A stretch of DNA of 64,000 nt from Peribacillus frigoritolerans_B (GCF_044762665.1 NZ_JBIWES010000006.1:1-64000), one strand, 5' to 3'. Shown: positions 54,017 to 63,175, counted from the stretch's first letter. Translations and numbers: made by a program. Notes: generated by a model from the sequence alone, not told the origin.

Positions 54017-54051
54017 TGGAATGGAGTCCACTAGTGTGGACTCTATTTTAG
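54017..54051 (+). terminator. Terminator after ywhH
   Basis: AATGGAGTCCAC pairs with GTGGACTCTATT around a short loop and is followed by TTTAG. It lies upstream of the CBS-HEPN gene. Confidence 0.8.
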
Positions 54052-54101
54052 TGGCGATCGCATGCATCGTGAAGAAAGTGTTCCTGAGCGGAGGTTTAAA
54101 G

Positions 54102-54914
54102 ATGTTAAATGGAAGCCAAAGAAAAAGCAATAGCAGCTATCTCAGTCTTAAAACTCTTTATGAAGAAAATATAACGGTTAAGAGCATTGCCCAGGAGCTT
54201 GAGTTTTGCCATAAAAACGATTTGGCGCTGGATATCCAGAAAGCAATGGAAAAAAAGAATTTTGATATATTGGCAGTGCAAGATCAGGGGGAAATCATCG
54301 GGTATATCGAGAGGGAAGAACTAGGTGAAGGGATCATTTCTGAATATTTAAGAAACTTTTCACCAAGGGAAATGGTTTCGGATTCAACCCCTTTGATCCA
54401 GCTTCTCCATATCTTCAAGAATAAAACAAGGGTGTTCGTATTAGAGAATAATTCAATTAAAAAGTTGATTACTCATGCCGACCTTCAAAAGCCTCCGATC
54501 AGGATGCTGATATTCGGATATATTACCTTATTGGAAATGAGGATGAGCGATATCATCCTGGATAGATTCGGTGATGGCAGCTGGTATCCAATGATCAGTG
54601 AAGACCGTTTAGAAAAGGCAACCGAATTATATAGAAGGAGAATTGATAAAAATGAGGATATCAATATAATAGAGTGCCTGCAAATCAGTGATAAATTCGA
54701 TATTATACATAAAGATAAAGAATTGAGGCACTTCTTCCAAATCCCTTCGAAAAGTAAAGGGAAGAAGGATGCGAATGCCATCCGGAAATTACGGGATAAG
54801 ATTTCCCATGCTAATGAACTGGGTCTGGACATGTCATGGATGGAAATCATCGAGGTTGTCGAGTCCTGCGGCCGACTGCTCGAAATCTCTGAATCCTATC
54901 ACTATGAAAAATAA
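54102..54914 (+). CDS. CBS-pair protein with C-terminal HEPN-like domain
   Basis: This 270-residue protein starts with a CBS-pair-like region (residues about 15-145), including ITVKSIAQELEFC, LAVQDQGEIIGYIEREELGE, FVLENNSIKKLITHADL. An all-helical C-terminal domain follows. It contains LRDKISHANE, an R231-x4-H236 motif of the HEPN RNase superfamily, preceded by FGYITLLEMRMSDIILDRF. ATG 54102 follows GCGGAGGTTT. CBS pairs bind adenine nucleotides, so nucleotide-controlled RNA cleavage is a reasonable hypothesis. The HEPN call is mine and not certain. Confidence 0.72.
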   Translation: MLNGSQRKSNSSYLSLKTLYEENITVKSIAQELEFCHKNDLALDIQKAMEKKNFDILAVQDQGEIIGYIEREELGEGIISEYLRNFSPREMVSDSTPLIQLLHIFKNKTRVFVLENNSIKKLITHADLQKPPIRMLIFGYITLLEMRMSDIILDRFGDGSWYPMISEDRLEKATELYRRRIDKNEDINIIECLQISDKFDIIHKDKELRHFFQIPSKSKGKKDANAIRKLRDKISHANELGLDMSWMEIIEVVESCGRLLEISESYHYEK

Positions 54915-54946
54915 GATCCGGCTAATCATGCTGGTTCTTTTTTTTA
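54914..54946 (+). terminator. Terminator after the CBS-HEPN gene
   Basis: CCGGC-TAATCAT-GCTGG is followed by TTCTTTTTTTT, starting next to the stop codon. The stem is short. Confidence 0.6.
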
Positions 54947-54956
54947 GCGCATCCAG

Positions 54957-54990
54957 ACAGAAAAAAAACTGCCCATATCAGGCAGTTTCC
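54957..54990 (-). terminator. Terminator of the DUF3892 gene
   Basis: On the minus strand AAACTGCC-TGATATG-GGCAGTTT is followed by a T-run; it lies just downstream of the DUF3892 gene. Confidence 0.85.
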
Positions 54991-54999
54991 CCGAAAAAC

Positions 55000-55296
55000 T
55001 CAAAACTCCGGCAGTTGATCCAGGTTATTTTCCTTTATCCCATCGGGCTCACTCCGCAATATGTCACGTCCATATTTATGAAAGACGTCAACGTTGGCCA
55101 GGTTGCCCGCCTTTGCTTCCGCAAGGGCTGTCGGGTAGTCGAGTTCGCGGCCGGAGTTCGTCTTGATGGCGATAATATTGTCCTCTTCATTTTTCCTTAC
55201 GGCGATGATTTCTTCTTTTCCTGCTGAATCAAGTTGGTTTGCTTGCGGTGTTCCCTGCTGTTTATATGATTCATAGGCTTCTTCAAATTGGTCCAT
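55000..55296 (-). CDS. DUF3892 small protein
   Basis: The 98-residue protein begins MDQFEEAYESYKQQGTPQAN. The DUF3892 core follows: EEIIAVRKNEEDNIIAIKTNSGRELDYPTAL in two parts, and the end LRSEPDGIKENNLDQLPEF. The function is unknown. TAGGAGGTAT lies close before the ATG and a terminator follows, so the gene is real. Confidence 0.85.
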   Translation of the reverse strand: MDQFEEAYESYKQQGTPQANQLDSAGKEEIIAVRKNEEDNIIAIKTNSGRELDYPTALAEAKAGNLANVDVFHKYGRDILRSEPDGIKENNLDQLPEF

Positions 55297-55355
55297 GTTT
55301 TTGATACCTCCTATTTATAGGGTGAACCATTTTTTCTGCAATATACAAACCGGAT

Positions 55356-55394
55356 TTCGTCCAACTTGAGCCGTTAATTCGTCCAAATGGGCCG
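55356..55394 (+). promoter_or_regulatory. Upstream direct repeats, likely activator sites for adh
   Basis: TTCGTCCAACTTGAGCCG at 55356-55373 and TTCGTCCAAATGGGCCG at 55378-55394 are near-identical direct repeats whose starts are 22 bases apart, two helical turns. They lie about 50 to 90 bases upstream of a sigma-54 promoter, where an NtrC-type activator would bind. The activator gene at 56627-58057 lies just downstream of adh. Confidence 0.65.
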
Positions 55395-55444
55395 ATTTTT
55401 CGGCACTTTTATTAGTGAATGCTGTCGTCTTGGCCTTTTTGCAG

Positions 55445-55460
55445 TGGCATGGCACTTGCA
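55445..55460 (+). promoter_or_regulatory. Sigma-54 (-24/-12) promoter
   Basis: TGGCAT-GGCAC-TTGCA matches TGGCAC-N5-TTGCA with one mismatch, and the invariant GG and GC are exactly 10 bases apart. It is the only such site I found upstream of a gene here. Transcription would begin about 45 bases before the adh start codon. Confidence 0.82.
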
Positions 55461-55517
55461 TCTTGTATAAGAGTAGCAAGAATTAATATCCACTAGATTA
55501 AGGGAGGAATATGAATC

Positions 55518-56585
55518 ATGAATGTAAAACAAGGGGCAAGCACTGTAAATGCAAAACAACAGGTCAAGACAATGAAAGCGGCCGTCGTCAATGAATTTAA
55601 CCAAAAACTTGAGATAAAAGAAGTTCCGATCCCAGACTTGGAATATGGTGAGATATTAGTGAAAATTAAAGCCTGTGGCGTGTGTCATACCGATTTGCAT
55701 GCGGTACATGGTGATTGGCCGGTAAAACCGAAACTTCCGCTTATCCCCGGACATGAGGGTGTGGGCATTATAGAAACGGTGGCGGAAGGAGTAACTTCCT
55801 TGAAAGTGGGTGACCGTGTTGGGATCCCTTGGCTTTATTCGGCCTGCGGCGATTGTGAATACTGTCTGACCGGCAGGGAAACGCTTTGCTTGGATCAATT
55901 GAATGCAGGATATTCCGTGGACGGCGGGTATGCGGAATATTGTAAAGCACCTGCCAAATATGTGGTGAAGGTTCCTGAGGGGCTTGACTTTGCGGAGGTA
56001 TCACCGATTTTCTGTGCAGGTGTAACGACTTATAAGGCGCTTAAGGTATCAGAAGCAAAACCTGGCGATTGGGTAGCGATTTATGGAATTGGCGGATTGG
56101 GACATGTTGCTTTGCAATACGCAAAAGCGATGGGCTTTAATGTCATTGCTGTCGATATTCAAGATGATAAGCTTGATCTGGCAACGGAATTGGGGGCGGA
56201 TTACACGGTTAATGGGCTTAAGACCGATCCTGTACAGGCCATTAAGGATAAAGTTGGCGGTGTGCAGGCCTCCATTTCTGTAGCGGTTACGAAAAAAGCA
56301 TTCGAACAGGCTTACAGTTCAGTCAAGAGGGGCGGGACACTTGTCGTAGTCGGATTGCCGAATGATGAACTTCCAATCCCAATTTTTGATACAGTGTTAA
56401 ATGGGGTAACTGTAAAAGGGTCAATCGTCGGGACGAGAAAAGATTTACAGGAAGCTGTTCAATTTGCGGCTGAAGGTAAAGTCAGAACGAATATAGAGAC
56501 GAGGAAACTTGATGAAATCAATGATGTATTTTCAATGATGGAAAAGGGAGAAATCAACGGACGCATCGTATTGACGCTGGAATAG
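55518..56585 (+). CDS. Zinc-dependent alcohol dehydrogenase (AdhP-like)
   Basis: The 355-residue medium-chain dehydrogenase has catalytic zinc ligands in CGVCHTDLHAVHGDWP and PLIPGHEGVG. The structural zinc sits in CGDCEYCLTGRETLC, and the NAD-binding loop is YGIGGLGHVALQYAKAMG. It probably interconverts alcohols and aldehydes with NAD. The N-terminus is about 18 residues longer than usual (MNVKQGASTVNAKQQVKT before MKAAVV); ATG 55518 is chosen because GGGAGGA lies 10 bases before it. A sigma-54 promoter precedes it. Gene adh lies convergent to a sigma-54 activator gene. Confidence 0.94.
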   Translation: MNVKQGASTVNAKQQVKTMKAAVVNEFNQKLEIKEVPIPDLEYGEILVKIKACGVCHTDLHAVHGDWPVKPKLPLIPGHEGVGIIETVAEGVTSLKVGDRVGIPWLYSACGDCEYCLTGRETLCLDQLNAGYSVDGGYAEYCKAPAKYVVKVPEGLDFAEVSPIFCAGVTTYKALKVSEAKPGDWVAIYGIGGLGHVALQYAKAMGFNVIAVDIQDDKLDLATELGADYTVNGLKTDPVQAIKDKVGGVQASISVAVTKKAFEQAYSSVKRGGTLVVVGLPNDELPIPIFDTVLNGVTVKGSIVGTRKDLQEAVQFAAEGKVRTNIETRKLDEINDVFSMMEKGEINGRIVLTLE

Positions 56586-56589
56586 GAAT

Positions 56590-56624
56590 GGATGAGGATG
56601 CCCTGGAACGGGGCATCCTCTTTT
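56590..56624 (+). terminator. Terminator after adh, bidirectional
   Basis: GAGGATGCCC pairs with GGGCATCCTC around a 6-base loop and is followed by TTTTTA. It lies between the two convergent operons. Confidence 0.9.
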
Positions 56625-56626
56625 TA

Positions 56627-58057
56627 TTATGTCTGGTTCTTCTCATTTAATATATAGCGTAATTTCCTTATGGATATCTGCAAGCGTTTGGCTGCTTCAT
56701 TCCGGTTGCCGTAGGTTTTTTGCAGTGCCTGCATGACAAGCTCCTTTCCAATTGTCGATTGAAGCTGTTTGATTTCCGTAAGTATATCTTCAAGCATCAG
56801 TTCATCCTTCTCATTAAAGTCATCCACTAGCCTTTTTCGCCATTCTTCAAGAAGGTTTTCAGTTGACTGAGTCTCATTAGGGGACAAGTTTTTGTCAGGG
56901 GTGATCTGGCTGTTGGATAGAGAGATATCATTGGCGGTTATTACCGACTTATGGTCTGCAAGAGTTAGCGTGCGCATGACCACATTAGATAGTTCGCGTA
57001 TGTTGCCTGGCCAGTTGTATTGCTGTAGTTTTTCAATGGCTTCATTGGAAAATGAGATATCTCCATGACCATTTCTCTCGATCAAGTGACGGACAAGCAA
57101 GGGAATATCTTCTTTTCGGTTCCTTAATGGCGGGATATCCAGAGTCACGACGTTCAGTCGGTAAAATAGGTCTTCCCGGAATTTATTTTTGTCCACTGCC
57201 TGCTGCAGGTTTTCATTGGAGGCCGCCACTAACCGGGCGTTCGTCCGTAATGTCCCGCTGCTGCCAACCCTCATGAATTCCCGCGTTTCCAAAACCCGAA
57301 GCAATTTGACTTGAATGGCCGGACTTGCATCCGCAATTTCATCAAGGAAAAGCGTCCCGTTCCCGGCAATTTCGAAAAACCCTTTTCGCAGCTGGGTCGC
57401 TCCGGTGAAAGCCCCCTTTTCATGACCGAATAATTCGCTTTCAAGCAGGGATTCAGAGATCGCTCCACAATTGATGCCGATAAAAGGTTCATGGTTTCGG
57501 GGGCTGGCTATATGGATGAAGCGGGAAAGCACTTCTTTTCCGCTTCCGGTTTCTCCTTCGATTAATACATTGACGGATTTTTGGGCAACCTTGAAAGCCG
57601 TTTCAATCAAATTCTTCATTAAAGGACTTTCACCGACAATGAGTCCTGAATCCTCGGCTAGCTTATGGATGAAATGCTGATTCAAAGCTTCATTTTCATT
57701 CAATAGGTTGTCAATCTGTCTTTCCAGTACTTCAATATCCACAAAGGGTTTTTCCATGTAATCACTCGCGCCAAGTTTCATTGCATCAACAGCGGTCTTG
57801 ACGGTGCTGTATCCGGTCATGATCAGTATCTTGCAACGCGGCTGCAGTTGTTTTAGATGCTGCAGGAGGGAAAGTCCATCACAATCCGGAAGCTTCAGGT
57901 CTATCATCGCGACATCAAATCGCTGCTGATTCCAATCGATTTCATGAAAATCCTTCCCGCTATTCACAACTTGTACGAGATAACCTTTCATCGTAAAAAG
58001 GCGGGATAGAAAAGTCCCAACCTCTTTCTCATCGTCTACCACAAGTAAATGAACCAC
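56627..58057 (-). CDS. Sigma-54-dependent response regulator (NtrC family)
   Basis: The 476-residue protein has an N-terminal receiver domain (VVDDEKEVGTFL, MIDLKLPDCDG with phospho-Asp, ILIMTGYST, and EKPF). A central AAA+ domain follows with Walker A GETGSGKE and the sigma-54 contact loop GAFTGA, Walker B GTLFLDEIADAS. A C-terminal Fis-type helix-turn-helix (GNRNEAAKRLQISIRKLRY) closes it. It starts at GTG 58057, one base after the kinase stop, behind AAAGGGG. It is the likely activator of the sigma-54 promoter at 55445. Confidence 0.95.
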   Translation of the reverse strand: MVHLLVVDDEKEVGTFLSRLFTMKGYLVQVVNSGKDFHEIDWNQQRFDVAMIDLKLPDCDGLSLLQHLKQLQPRCKILIMTGYSTVKTAVDAMKLGASDYMEKPFVDIEVLERQIDNLLNENEALNQHFIHKLAEDSGLIVGESPLMKNLIETAFKVAQKSVNVLIEGETGSGKEVLSRFIHIASPRNHEPFIGINCGAISESLLESELFGHEKGAFTGATQLRKGFFEIAGNGTLFLDEIADASPAIQVKLLRVLETREFMRVGSSGTLRTNARLVAASNENLQQAVDKNKFREDLFYRLNVVTLDIPPLRNRKEDIPLLVRHLIERNGHGDISFSNEAIEKLQQYNWPGNIRELSNVVMRTLTLADHKSVITANDISLSNSQITPDKNLSPNETQSTENLLEEWRKRLVDDFNEKDELMLEDILTEIKQLQSTIGKELVMQALQKTYGNRNEAAKRLQISIRKLRYILNEKNQT

Positions 58058-58058
58058 C

Positions 58059-59678
58059 TTATCGTCCCCTTTCCTCTTCTGCTTGTAAGGGAAGCCTCAG
58101 GAAAAAAGTGCTTCCTTGTCCTGGTGTGCTCAAAACGTCGATCTTTCCGCCATGGTCTTTGGCAATGCCAAGGCTTACAGACAGCCCCAAGCCTGTACCT
58201 TTTTCACGGTCTTTAGTCGTATGGAAGGGATGGAATATGAAGGGCAGGCGTTCTTTTTCAATCCCCGTTCCGTTATCAGTCACCTGAACCACCATGAACT
58301 TGTTTTCTGAATAGGTAGTGATTGCAATCGATTTTTCCGTTTGGGCGGACTCATCCAATGCGTCCTTGGCATTCAATAGCAAGTTGATGATGATCTGTTC
58401 TATCTGCGGCTGGCTGCCCTTTATGTAAGGAAGGTCTTCCTGAAGGGTAAGATGGAGGGAGATCTGCTTCTTCCCAAGCTGGAACTTCAAAAGGTTCAGG
58501 ACCTGGTGAATGGCTTCGTTAATAGAGTAATAGTGGAATCTATACTCATCCTGCCTTGAGAAGGTAAGCAGGCTTTTAACTATTTGCCTGCATCGGTCCC
58601 CGCAAATCCTGATATCGTTCAATAGCATATAATCCAGATTGTCCTGAGGGGTTTTCCGCATTAAAATTTGCGAGTTACCTAGAATGGCCGTTAATGGGCT
58701 ATTCAATTCATGGGCAATCCCTGCTGCCATTTCACCAATCGCCCCAAGTTTACCGGCATGCAATAGCTGGACTTCCATCTGTCTTCTTTCGGTGACATTT
58801 TTATAATAAGCAATGACCCCATATACTTGTTGCTCCTTATTCTGAATCGGGTAAGCATGCATTTCCAAGATGGTATCATGCTGAAGGAGAATTTCCTGAA
58901 ACCCTGGCTTATTAAATGAAAAGGTATCTGTAATCAGATTTTGCGATTTTTCAATTAAAGGAACCAGCTCGGGAAAGTCCCTGGCTGAATCATTGGATTG
59001 ATAAACCGTTCCTTTGTGATCGAAGACGATGATCATATCTTCAACTGCCTTGAATGTATCCTCCCACTCCTGTTTGGAATGAAGAACTTCCTTATAAAGC
59101 TGGGCATTCTCCAAAGTTAACGCAAGCTGGTTGGATAGTTGCTCAAGAAATTCGAGTTCATCTTCATGCCATGTTTTCTTTTTCTTCCTGCCGAAAGTCC
59201 AAATTCCGATTTTTTTACTTTTTCCGTATAAAGGGACTAATAGAAGTGATTCGATCTCAAGGGATAATAGACGTTCCTTTTCCGGGAAGTCCGGTAACTG
59301 GTTAACTTCCACCTGAATCGGCTGCTTTTCTTTCAGGGCGGATGAGAAGTCCTGAAAAGGGTGTAACAAGTTTTTGGAATCCATTTCAAGTTCGCAGTGA
59401 CCATTAGGGCAGATGTGAAGCAGGGCAGGTTCTTCCTCATACAATATGACAAAATGACTGTCATCGAAGGTAATGAGCTGCTTAAGTTTTGCAATTACAT
59501 TTCGGAGAATCTCTTGGATGTCGATGTCCATATTCATATTTTTTGTGATGTCATTCATGATTTCAAGCTGCATATTCTTCTTCTTCAGCTGATCCACGGT
59601 TTTCTTAAGTTCCGTATAATACGTTTTCTTTGAAGATTTAACGCCTGTCATTAAATCTATCATTTCAAGTTTGTTCAT
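58059..59678 (-). CDS. Cytoplasmic GAF-PAS sensor histidine kinase
   Basis: The 539-residue kinase has no membrane helices, so it senses something in the cytoplasm. A short coiled coil, a GAF domain (about residues 45-190) and a PAS domain (about 205-315) precede HisKA (GEMAAGIAHELNSPLTAIL). The HATPase shows NLLLNAKDALDES, DNGTGIEKE and GTGLGLSVS. ATG 59678 (MNKLEMIDL) follows AAGAGGTG; the in-frame GTG 59687 is within that site. It is encoded between the iron alcohol dehydrogenase and the response regulator in one operon. Confidence 0.93.
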   Translation of the reverse strand: MNKLEMIDLMTGVKSSKKTYYTELKKTVDQLKKKNMQLEIMNDITKNMNMDIDIQEILRNVIAKLKQLITFDDSHFVILYEEEPALLHICPNGHCELEMDSKNLLHPFQDFSSALKEKQPIQVEVNQLPDFPEKERLLSLEIESLLLVPLYGKSKKIGIWTFGRKKKKTWHEDELEFLEQLSNQLALTLENAQLYKEVLHSKQEWEDTFKAVEDMIIVFDHKGTVYQSNDSARDFPELVPLIEKSQNLITDTFSFNKPGFQEILLQHDTILEMHAYPIQNKEQQVYGVIAYYKNVTERRQMEVQLLHAGKLGAIGEMAAGIAHELNSPLTAILGNSQILMRKTPQDNLDYMLLNDIRICGDRCRQIVKSLLTFSRQDEYRFHYYSINEAIHQVLNLLKFQLGKKQISLHLTLQEDLPYIKGSQPQIEQIIINLLLNAKDALDESAQTEKSIAITTYSENKFMVVQVTDNGTGIEKERLPFIFHPFHTTKDREKGTGLGLSVSLGIAKDHGGKIDVLSTPGQGSTFFLRLPLQAEEERGR

Positions 59679-59690
59679 GCTTTTCACCTC

Positions 59691-60839
59691 TTAAAGGGCT
59701 GTAAGAAGCAGCTGATTAATCTGTTCCAATGACATATCACGAGGGTTTGTGATCATGCAGGCATCCTCAAGAGCGGTCATCCCTATCGAATCTATCATTT
59801 CTTTCGTAATGCCGACATCACTTAAACTCTTGGGAGCCCCTATATCCTGGGATAATTCCCTTACGAAGTGAATGGCTGCCATTCCTGCTTGCTGCTCGGT
59901 CAATGCCCGTGTATCGATGCCCATGATGCCTGCAATCTCGCTGAATCGCCTTGGTGAAGCAATTCGATTGAAATCCATGACATGGGGAAGGAGTATCGCA
60001 TTGATTTCACCATGCGGAAGGAGGTACTTGCCGCCTATGGCATGTGAAATGGCATGGGCAGCTCCCAAAATGGCATTGGAAAAAGCCAGTCCAGCCTGCA
60101 GGCTCGCCATCGCCATCGCTTTTTTTGCTTCCTCATTATGCCTGGAGGCAACAGAGGGGCGTAAGTGGCGGGAAACGATGAAAAGCGCGTTTTTAGCTTG
60201 TACATCTGTCATTGGTGTGGCCGCGAGTGAAACATAGGATTCAATGGCGTGGGTCAAAACATCCATTCCCGTAGCTGCGGTCAAATCCGGTCCCAAGGTG
60301 GTCAAGGTACCAGGGTCGACTATTGCAATATCGGGGACGAGTGATTTTGAAATGATCGTCATTTTTTTCTCGCGGAATGAATCGACGATCACCGAAAACT
60401 GTGATACTTCCGAACCCGATCCTGCCGTGGTCATGATCATCACCATGGGCGGGAGGGGAGAGTGGACTTTATCAACACCTTCATAATCACTGATGATGCC
60501 GCCATTCGTTACTAAAAGGGCAACCCCTTTGGCGACATCCAAAGCACTGCCTCCGCCCAAACCGATGATGGCATCACATTCTTGTTCTTTAAATGCCAAA
60601 CAGCCGGCTTCGATCTCCCTGTCCTTCGGATTGGTCGTCATTTCAATGAAGGTAGCAAAAGCAAGGCCTGCATCTTGGCAGGATTTAATGACTATATCTA
60701 ACCAGCCGGCATTGGCCACCCCTGAGTCGCTTACTATCAGCGCCTTTTTGGCGCCCAGCCGCAAGCAGGCCTCGCCAGCTTGTTCAATCGAACCTTTTCC
60801 AAAAATCACTTCCGGCATCACGAATTTAGTTATCGACAT
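59691..60839 (-). CDS. Iron-containing alcohol dehydrogenase
   Basis: This 382-residue type III dehydrogenase begins MSITKFVMPEVIFGKGSIEQ. The NAD-binding GGGSALDVAKG and the metal motif around AHAISHAIGGKYLLPHGEIN are present. Possible substrates include primary alcohols or diols. The start ATG 60839 follows GGGAGAAGG; a longer frame to 61025 adds 62 residues with no family likeness. The kinase gene begins within 13 bases of its stop, so it is the first gene of a dehydrogenase-sensor operon. Confidence 0.93.
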   Translation of the reverse strand: MSITKFVMPEVIFGKGSIEQAGEACLRLGAKKALIVSDSGVANAGWLDIVIKSCQDAGLAFATFIEMTTNPKDREIEAGCLAFKEQECDAIIGLGGGSALDVAKGVALLVTNGGIISDYEGVDKVHSPLPPMVMIMTTAGSGSEVSQFSVIVDSFREKKMTIISKSLVPDIAIVDPGTLTTLGPDLTAATGMDVLTHAIESYVSLAATPMTDVQAKNALFIVSRHLRPSVASRHNEEAKKAMAMASLQAGLAFSNAILGAAHAISHAIGGKYLLPHGEINAILLPHVMDFNRIASPRRFSEIAGIMGIDTRALTEQQAGMAAIHFVRELSQDIGAPKSLSDVGITKEMIDSIGMTALEDACMITNPRDMSLEQINQLLLTAL

Positions 60840-61110
60840 CTTTGCGCCTTCTCCCTGTGAAAATTCTATCTCTTCTGTATTATTTTCCCGAAAAAGAGCG
60901 AAAATCCTGTTTGGTTTCCAGGTATTTTTATATAATATGACAAAATATCGATTGATAGAGAACTTTCGGCATGAGTCAAAACTCCCGATAACTTCTTTAA
61001 TTTGTAAATTCGTTACTTTAGACATGCATGAATAGGGATAAACCTACCTAGTTAGTATTATCTATATATTGTAAAATTATGGAGAAATCTATTAAACTGG
61101 GAGGCAATCT

Positions 61111-62514
61111 ATGAAAAAACAATTTCTATCTGTAACCTTGATCGCAGCATTGACACTCGGGACAGCCGGGACAACCACCGCTTTAGCAGCGCCACATTCA
61201 TCGCCGGTGCTATCTGCACCATCCACGGACAAGCAAGTCATTAAAAGAATCGATGCCGATAAAATCTACAAGAATATTGAATACCTCTCACAAACACCTC
61301 GGGTGGCTGGTACGGATTCTGAGTATAAAGCCGTCCAATTCATCAAAAAGCAATTTCAATCTTATGGCTATAAAGCCGATATTGAAGAGTTCAAATTTTT
61401 ATCTTATACAGACCCAAATCTGGTCGAGCTGTCCGTTGCTGGATTTGATGGGGAAATCCAAGCGAACCATTTAACCTATTCAGTTAATGGGGACCTATCC
61501 GGTGAAGTGGTATATGCCGGTTTAGGAACGAAGGAAGAGCTTGAGGAAACCGATGTTGCAGGGAAGATTGCCCTAATACAAAGAGGGAGCCTCACTTTTG
61601 CAGAGAAAGTATTGAATGCAGCGGAAAAAGGGGCATCGGGAGTCATCCTATTCAATAATGCAGATGGGGAATTAAACGGGACACTCGGAGAGGATAATGA
61701 CAAGTATATTCCATCCGTCACGATCACCAAGAAGGATGGAGAAGCCCTTTTGGAAAAATTGAATGCTGGAGTCAAATTGACAGCATCATTAAAAATCGAA
61801 GGAGCCCATTCCGGAGAAAAAACCTCTTATAACGTAGTTTCAACTAAAAAAGCAACAAAGAACAATAAAGCAAAAAAGAGCGATATCATTTATATTACTG
61901 GACATCATGATTCCGTCGCGGGGGCACCCGGAGCGAATGATGATGCATCAGGAACATCCGTCACCCTTGAACTTGCACGTGTTCTGAAGAATCTTCCTAC
62001 AGATACGGAAATTCGCTTCGTCACCTTTGGGGCAGAGGAAAATGGATTGTTGGGTTCACAGCATTATGTGAGCAATCTTCCTGATGATGATATCAAGCGG
62101 ACCATTGCTAATTTCAATCTGGATATGGTGGGAAGCAGGGATGCCGGGGATTTGGTCATTTTGACTAATGATGGAGAAATGAACCTTGTAACCGAGCTGG
62201 CCCAGGCATCAAGTACAAGACTGAATGGCGAGCCGACTCCATATGGACAAGGCGGGAGAAGTGACCATGTATCCTTTGCTGAGGCAGGAATACCCGCTGC
62301 GTTATTCATCCACAGTCCTACAGAACCTTGGTATCATACACCTGATGATACCATTGATAAAATCTCAAAAGAAAAGCTTCAAGATGTAGCTGAAATTGTC
62401 GGCACCGCCGTCTATGACCAAGCTAAAATCGAAACTAAAAAACCTGATCTCAATCATAATAAAGGGAAAAAGGTGAAAGTACCGCATTTATTTAATGAAA
62501 AGGAATTCAGATAA
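61111..62514 (+). CDS. ywaD: Secreted M28 aminopeptidase with PA domain (YwaD-like)
   Basis: The 467-residue protein has a signal peptide (MKKQFLSVTLIAALTLGTAG ... ALAA) and a PA domain (about residues 120-235, GKIALIQRGSLTFAEKV and NNADGELNG). The M28 zinc peptidase domain follows: ITGHHDSVAGAPGANDDASG, FGAEENGLLGS, FNLDMVGSRDAG and the last His in WYHTPDDT. B. subtilis YwaD is a comparable secreted double-zinc aminopeptidase. GGGAGGC precedes the ATG. Confidence 0.94.
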   Translation: MKKQFLSVTLIAALTLGTAGTTTALAAPHSSPVLSAPSTDKQVIKRIDADKIYKNIEYLSQTPRVAGTDSEYKAVQFIKKQFQSYGYKADIEEFKFLSYTDPNLVELSVAGFDGEIQANHLTYSVNGDLSGEVVYAGLGTKEELEETDVAGKIALIQRGSLTFAEKVLNAAEKGASGVILFNNADGELNGTLGEDNDKYIPSVTITKKDGEALLEKLNAGVKLTASLKIEGAHSGEKTSYNVVSTKKATKNNKAKKSDIIYITGHHDSVAGAPGANDDASGTSVTLELARVLKNLPTDTEIRFVTFGAEENGLLGSQHYVSNLPDDDIKRTIANFNLDMVGSRDAGDLVILTNDGEMNLVTELAQASSTRLNGEPTPYGQGGRSDHVSFAEAGIPAALFIHSPTEPWYHTPDDTIDKISKEKLQDVAEIVGTAVYDQAKIETKKPDLNHNKGKKVKVPHLFNEKEFR

Positions 62515-62528
62515 TGCAGTAAATATTT

Positions 62529-62557
62529 AGAGGGTGCAGCCTGCACCCTCTTTTTAT
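62529..62557 (+). terminator. Terminator after ywaD
   Basis: AGGGTGCAG-CCTGCACCCT is followed by CTTTTTATG. It is a compact GC-rich stem. Confidence 0.88.
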
Positions 62558-62749
62558 GTTTAAAAATGGAAAAGAAGGGGTAATAAGTCTAATTCGGAAT
62601 TGATGCCTATGGGAAGGATTCCCTAAATCGGTGGCATAAATAGCTTATTTATCCCTATTTAACTCTAAGACTATAATCCTTATAATAAAAATTATGAAAA
62701 ATATGACAGTCTACATAATGAGAATAGTATGTTTGAGGTGATTTTTTAA

Positions 62750-63175
62750 GTGTATGCAAATTCATTGAGTGAAATTCACTCAGCCCTCTCCAGCAAAATG
62801 TCCGATGTGAATGAAAAAATCAATCGTTTGGAGCAGGCAAAAAGACAAATCAAAGACGAACAGAATGCTTGTCTGGGGGAAATTGCTAAAATTAAAAATC
62901 CGGATTTGGCAAAAAGCTGGACGGGAAACCGTGCAGAAGACTTTCAAGATGCCCGCAGTGATGCATATAAGGCAATGTCAACGATCATTCATGATGATTA
63001 TGACGACTATCAAGAGAAAATCGACGGTAAAATCATGATGCTTAATATAGAAAAAAAGGCTCTGAGTGCAGCAGGAACCATAGCACATGAGGCGGATGTT
63101 CTTTTAGGTAAAGGGGAAGCCGTCATAGATCAATTGGAAAGCAAAATATCATATTTAAAAGGGTGGTTGTTTTAA
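62750..63175 (+). CDS. ywqH: YwqH-like DUF5082 protein, toxin-secretion partner
   Basis: The 141-residue helical protein (VYANSLSEIHSALSSKMSDV...) has long coiled-coil stretches and the SWTGNRAEDF element, which places the W-x-G motif in a helical hairpin as in WXG-like secretion partners. B. subtilis YwqH has the same place before an LXG toxin. GTG 62750 lies after TTGAGGTGAT. It overlaps ywqI through TAATG. A TATAAT at about 62675 could be the promoter. Confidence 0.88.
   Translation: MYANSLSEIHSALSSKMSDVNEKINRLEQAKRQIKDEQNACLGEIAKIKNPDLAKSWTGNRAEDFQDARSDAYKAMSTIIHDDYDDYQEKIDGKIMMLNIEKKALSAAGTIAHEADVLLGKGEAVIDQLESKISYLKGWLF

Noticed and set aside
60840..61000. A sigma-54 promoter for the iron alcohol dehydrogenase operon
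   Set aside because: I searched the minus strand for GG-N10-GC near -24/-12 spacing and found none upstream of 60839.
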